A DNA stretch of 64,000 nt from Ancylobacter polymorphus (GTDB taxonomy: Bacteria > Pseudomonadota > Alphaproteobacteria > Rhizobiales > Xanthobacteraceae): NCBI RefSeq assembly GCF_030813495.1, contig NZ_JAUSUI010000002.1:372001-436000 (forward strand). Reading direction: 5' to 3'. Both the position numbers and the translations under genes were made by a program. The notes under the pieces are model-generated. The model had not been told where the DNA came from and ran no database searches. It saw only the letters and a program-made list of their open reading frames with translations. The stretch's first letter is position 1; each line of letters begins with the position of its first letter. Positions 60,749 to 64,000 of the stretch are shown one piece after another.

Positions 60749-63622
60749 TCACTGGCAGGCTTCACAGTCGGGATCGTCGAGGACGCAGGCCTTGCCGAAC
60801 TCGCTCTCCGGCACGCTGATCGGCGCGGCGGAAACAACGGCAGAGACCGCGTTGAGCTTGCCGTCTGTGCCCTTCAGCGTCGATTTCTCGACATGGGTGG
60901 CCGAGCGCGAGCGCAGATAATAGGTCGTCTTCAAGCCGCGCTTCCACGCGAGGCGATAGGTTTCGTCGAGCTTGCGGCCGGAAGGATTGGCGACGTAGAG
61001 GTTCAATGACTGAGCCTGATCGATCCATTTCTGCCGGCGCGCCGCCGCCTCGATCAGCCATGAAGCGTCGATCTCGAAGGCGGTGGCGTAGAGCGCCTTG
61101 AGATCGTCCGGGATGCGGTCGATCTGGCCGACGCTGCCATCGTAATATTTGAGGTCGGAGACCATCACCTCATCCCAGAGGCCGCGGCTTTTCAGGTCGC
61201 GGACAAGGAACGCGTTCACCACGGTGAAGTCGCCGGACATGTTCGATTTCACGAACAGGTTCTGGTAGGCCGGTTCGATCGACTGCGACACGCCGCAAAT
61301 GTTGGAAATGGTCGCGGTGGGTGCGATCGCCATGGTGTTGGAGTGGCGCATGCCGATCGTCGTCACCCGCGCGCGAAGCCCCTCCCAATCGAGTGTCGTC
61401 GAGCGGTCGAGGTCGAGCCCGCCGCGCCCCTCGGCCAGCAATTCGATGCTGTCGATCGGCAGGATGCCCTTCGACCACAGCGAGCCCTCGAAGGAGGGAT
61501 AGCGCCCCCGCTCGGCGGCGAGATCCACCGAGGCGGAGATGGTGTGGAAGCTGATCGCCTCCATGCTCTCATCGGCAAAACGGATGGCCGCATCCGAGCC
61601 ATAAGGAAGACGCAGCGCGTGCAGCGCATCCTGAAAGCCCATGATGCCGAGACCGACCGGACGGTGGCGCAGGTTCGAGCGACGCGCTTCCGGGATGGTG
61701 TAGAAATTGATGTCGATGACGTTGTCGAGCATGCGAAGCGCCGTCTTCACGGTGCGGGCGAGGCGCTGATGGTCGAGGCCGTCCGGCGTGACATGCGCGA
61801 GCAGATTCACCGAACCGAGATTGCACACGGCGACCTCGTCGGCGCTCGTGTTCAGCGTGATCTCGGTGCACAGGTTCGAGGAGTGCACCACGCCGACATG
61901 GCTCTGCGGCGAGCGGATGTTGCAGGGATCCTTGAAGGTGACCCAGGGGTGGCCGGTCTCGAACAGCAGGGTCAGCATGCGCCGCCACAGATCGACGGCG
62001 CGCAGTTGCTTGAAGACCTTCAACTCTCCGCGCGCAGCCTTTGCCTCATAGCCCTCATACGCCGTCTTGAAGGCCGGACCGTACAGATCGTGTAGATCGG
62101 GCGTCTCGTCGGGGGAGAACAGCGTCCACGGGCCGTCTTGCTCGATGCGCTGCATGAACAGGTCCGGCACCCAGTTGGCCGTGTTCATGTCATGGGTGCG
62201 ACGGCGGTCGTCGCCGGTGTTCTTGCGCAGGTCGAGGAATTCCTCGATGTCGATGTGCCAGGTCTCGAGATAGGCGCAGACCGCCCCCTTGCGCTTGCCG
62301 CCCTGATTGACCGCGATGGCGGTGTCGTTGGCGACTTTCAGGAACGGCACCACGCCCTGGCTCTCGCCATTGGTGCCCCTGATATGGGCCCCCAAGCCCC
62401 GCACGCGGGTCCAGTCATTGCCAAGGCCGCCGGAGTATTTGGCGAGCAGCGCGTTGTCCTTGATCGCCTTGAAGATGCCGTCGAGGTCGTCGGCGACCGT
62501 GGTGAGGAAGCAGGAGGCAAGCTGCGCGCGCGGCGTGCCGGAATTGAACAGGGTCGGCGTCGAGGCCATGAAGTCGAAGGACGACAGCAGCCGGTAGAAC
62601 TCGATCGCCCGCGCCTCGCGGTCGACCTCGCGGAGCGCCAGCCCCATGGCGACACGCATGAAGAAGGCCTGCGGCAGCTCGAAGCGCGTGCCGCGCGCGT
62701 GCAGGAAATAGCGGTCGTAGAGCGTTTGCAGGCCGAGATAGTCGAATTGCAGGTCGCGCTCGGGCAGCAGGGCTTCCGCGATCCGCTCGATATCGAACCG
62801 CGCGAGTTCGGGATCGATCCGTTCTTCGTCGATGCCGCGGGCGAGATAGGCACGGAAATAGTCGCCATAGCGCTCGGCCATCTCCGCCTGCGTCGCCTGA
62901 TCGGGACGGCCGGCGAGGAAGCTCAGCGCCTCGCGGCGCAGCCTGTCGAGCAGCAGCCGGGCCGACACCCTGGCGTAGTTCGGCTCGCGCTCGATCAGGG
63001 TACGCGCGGCGAGGATGGGTGCGAGCCCCAGCTCGTCCACGCTGATGCCGTCATAGAGATTGCGGCGCGTCTCGGCGAGGATGGCATCGCTTGAGACATC
63101 GGCGAGCCCGGCGGTGGCTTCGCCGATGACGGCGGCGAGCCGTACCTCGTCGAGCGGCACCAGCGCCCCGCTCGCCAGGCGCAGGCGCAATTCGCCCGTA
63201 ACCGGTGGCGCCGTCGCGCCGACTCTGGCAGCCGCCCGCTCACGGGCGCGCTCCTCGCGGTACAGCACATAGGCGCGGGCGACCTTGTGATGTTCGCCGC
63301 GCATCAGGGCGAGTTCCACCTGGTCCTGTACGTCCTCGATGTGGAAGGTGCGGCCGGCATCGGCGCGACGGGTGAGTCCGGCGACGATCTGCGCGGTGAG
63401 GTCCGCGACGATGGCGTGCACACGACGCGAGGCCGCAGCGGACGACCCCTCGACGGCGAGAAAGGCCTTGGTGAGGGCGAGCGCTATTTTCGCGGGATCG
63501 AAGGGCGTCACCGCGCCATTGCGGCGGATCAGCTGATAGCCCGGCGTGCTGGCCGGGTCCGCCCCGGCCGAGCGGGGAAGAGGCGGTTCGGCGACCGGCG
63601 CGACAGGATGAAGGAGAGACAT
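60749..63622 (-). CDS. nrdA: Class I ribonucleotide reductase alpha subunit with two ATP-cone domains
   Basis: 957 aa, longer than E. coli NrdA (761). Reduces ribonucleotides for DNA synthesis. The N-terminus has an ATP-cone ([20 protein letters not shown]) and a second cone-like domain ([20 protein letters not shown] ... [20 protein letters not shown]), for overall activity control. Active-site elements: SCFLTT (redox Cys), [12 protein letters not shown] (Asn, Cys, Glu), [18 protein letters not shown]. The C-terminal CEAC shuttle thiols are present. ATG at 63622. Preceded by a cobalamin riboswitch leader; 23 bp before nrdB. Confidence 0.95.
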   Translation of the reverse strand: MSLLHPVAPVAEPPLPRSAGADPASTPGYQLIRRNGAVTPFDPAKIALALTKAFLAVEGSSAAASRRVHAIVADLTAQIVAGLTRRADAGRTFHIEDVQDQVELALMRGEHHKVARAYVLYREERARERAAARVGATAPPVTGELRLRLASGALVPLDEVRLAAVIGEATAGLADVSSDAILAETRRNLYDGISVDELGLAPILAARTLIEREPNYARVSARLLLDRLRREALSFLAGRPDQATQAEMAERYGDYFRAYLARGIDEERIDPELARFDIERIAEALLPERDLQFDYLGLQTLYDRYFLHARGTRFELPQAFFMRVAMGLALREVDREARAIEFYRLLSSFDFMASTPTLFNSGTPRAQLASCFLTTVADDLDGIFKAIKDNALLAKYSGGLGNDWTRVRGLGAHIRGTNGESQGVVPFLKVANDTAIAVNQGGKRKGAVCAYLETWHIDIEEFLDLRKNTGDDRRRTHDMNTANWVPDLFMQRIEQDGPWTLFSPDETPDLHDLYGPAFKTAYEGYEAKAARGELKVFKQLRAVDLWRRMLTLLFETGHPWVTFKDPCNIRSPQSHVGVVHSSNLCTEITLNTSADEVAVCNLGSVNLLAHVTPDGLDHQRLARTVKTALRMLDNVIDINFYTIPEARRSNLRHRPVGLGIMGFQDALHALRLPYGSDAAIRFADESMEAISFHTISASVDLAAERGRYPSFEGSLWSKGILPIDSIELLAEGRGGLDLDRSTTLDWEGLRARVTTIGMRHSNTMAIAPTATISNICGVSQSIEPAYQNLFVKSNMSGDFTVVNAFLVRDLKSRGLWDEVMVSDLKYYDGSVGQIDRIPDDLKALYATAFEIDASWLIEAAARRQKWIDQAQSLNLYVANPSGRKLDETYRLAWKRGLKTTYYLRSRSATHVEKSTLKGTDGKLNAVSAVVSAAPISVPESEFGKACVLDDPDCEACQ

Positions 63623-63745
63623 CGGCAAACCCCAATCAGCATTGGGGGCAAAGGCCGAGCGACGCATCGGCGGGCACGACGGCACGAGGAGCCGACGGAC
63701 GCGCGAACGCACCACCGGGACACCCCGCCCAGGGACGATTATGTT
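63623..63745 (-). repeat. Riboswitch expression platform, leader copy 2 (nrdA)
   Basis: Inverted, near-identical copy of the metE leader at 57083-57205. On the minus strand about 50 nt beginning CAACATAATCGTCCCTGGGC are the same in both. It ends with a hairpin CCCCAAT-GCTG-ATTGGGG (63630-63647), 7 bp before the nrdA ATG. Confidence 0.75.
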
Positions 63746-63920
63746 GCGACGGCAGGTCTCCTGGCTCGCGGGTCACCGCCTTTCGTCCGGCCTTCCCGGA
63801 ACTCTCGTTCCAGTGACGCTGAATGGACGACAGGCTCGCCGCTTACAGTTGCGGGGGCAGCGCCGGTCTTGCACCGGCTTCCCTCTTAGCCTCTGAGCCA
63901 ACCCGACTCAGAGGACCGAA
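63746..63920 (-). promoter_or_regulatory. Cobalamin riboswitch upstream of nrdA-nrdB
   Basis: Minus-strand B12 box AGCCAGGAGACCTGCC (63751-63766) and the CCCCCGCAACTGTAAGCGG core (around 63838-63856), preceded by AAGAGGGAAGCCGGTGC. A CCTCTGAG / CTCAGAGG stem (63890-63897, 63907-63914) closes the 5' side. B12 should repress the B12-independent reductase, presumably in favour of a B12-dependent class II enzyme (NrdJ) elsewhere in the genome. The 80 bp to the window edge contain no gene. Confidence 0.94.
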
Positions 63921-64000
63921 GCGTCAACATATAGACATCGACGCCCGAACTTGGTCAACATATGGTTAAGGTGCCGTGTTTCGATTTAGGCGGGATGGGT

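Noticed and set aside
63287-63896. Plus-strand frames across the nrdA start and its riboswitch
   Set aside because: They translate the reverse of a conserved RNA structure and of the NrdA ATP-cone region.

Overview
The window reads as chromosome of a high-GC alphaproteobacterium of the Hyphomicrobiales, probably Xanthobacteraceae-like. This is inferred from base composition, ATGA/GTGA-coupled operons, fused LivHM and FhuB permeases, a HWE-family kinase, and an intergenic repeat typical of rhizobial relatives. No rRNA, tRNA, IS element, phage gene or CRISPR array was seen. Coding density is high, about 44 genes, most of them on the minus strand.

Layout. (1) 1-5473: signalling block with a REC-PAS-HWE kinase (cut by the window edge), CheR, and a hybrid kinase with three receivers. 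(2) 5579-15378: ferric-siderophore operon (TonB receptor, FhuC, FhuD, fused FhuB, siderophore-interacting reductase, ABC exporter) with a divergent AraC regulator. (3) 15293-28352: LysR gene, RidA, branched-chain-type ABC importer and a tightly coupled catabolic operon (ureohydrolase-like protein, Rieske oxygenase, 2-hydroxyacid dehydrogenase, PDC-hydrolase-like amidohydrolase, gamma-glutamyltransferase-family enzyme, arylmalonate-decarboxylase/maleate-isomerase-like enzyme); the substrate is unknown. (4) 28400-29542: lytic transglycosylase. (5) 29670-36319: acid-sugar (tetronate) catabolism with a TRAP transporter, OtnK, OtnC, a GntR regulator and a C3-type dehydrogenase. (6) 36614-45838: ABC importer under a sigma-54 promoter, plus an NtrC-type regulator, a sensor kinase and a second binding protein resembling the phosphoglycerate sensing system PgtABC. 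(7) 45961-52113: ArgO/LysE exporter with ArgP, a chemoreceptor, a small exported protein, and a divergent HxlR regulator/PLP enzyme pair. (8) 52114-56499: RND efflux pump and adaptor. (9) 56894-63920: a B12-responsive island in which metE and nrdA-nrdB converge, each preceded by a cobalamin riboswitch.

The strongest observations are these. The two riboswitches and their leaders are near-duplicates in inverted orientation, flanking two B12-independent enzymes. NrdB has Phe where the radical Tyr normally sits and Glu at the first metal ligand, as in class Ic Mn/Fe ribonucleotide reductases. The PgtABC-like sensor faces a textbook sigma-54 promoter with two 20-bp upstream direct repeats. The catabolic operon contains a ureohydrolase lacking one metal-ligand His and a racemase-fold enzyme with a Gly-Thr-Ser/Cys active site. 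Three transporter operons carry structured elements precisely between the binding-protein gene and the permease gene.
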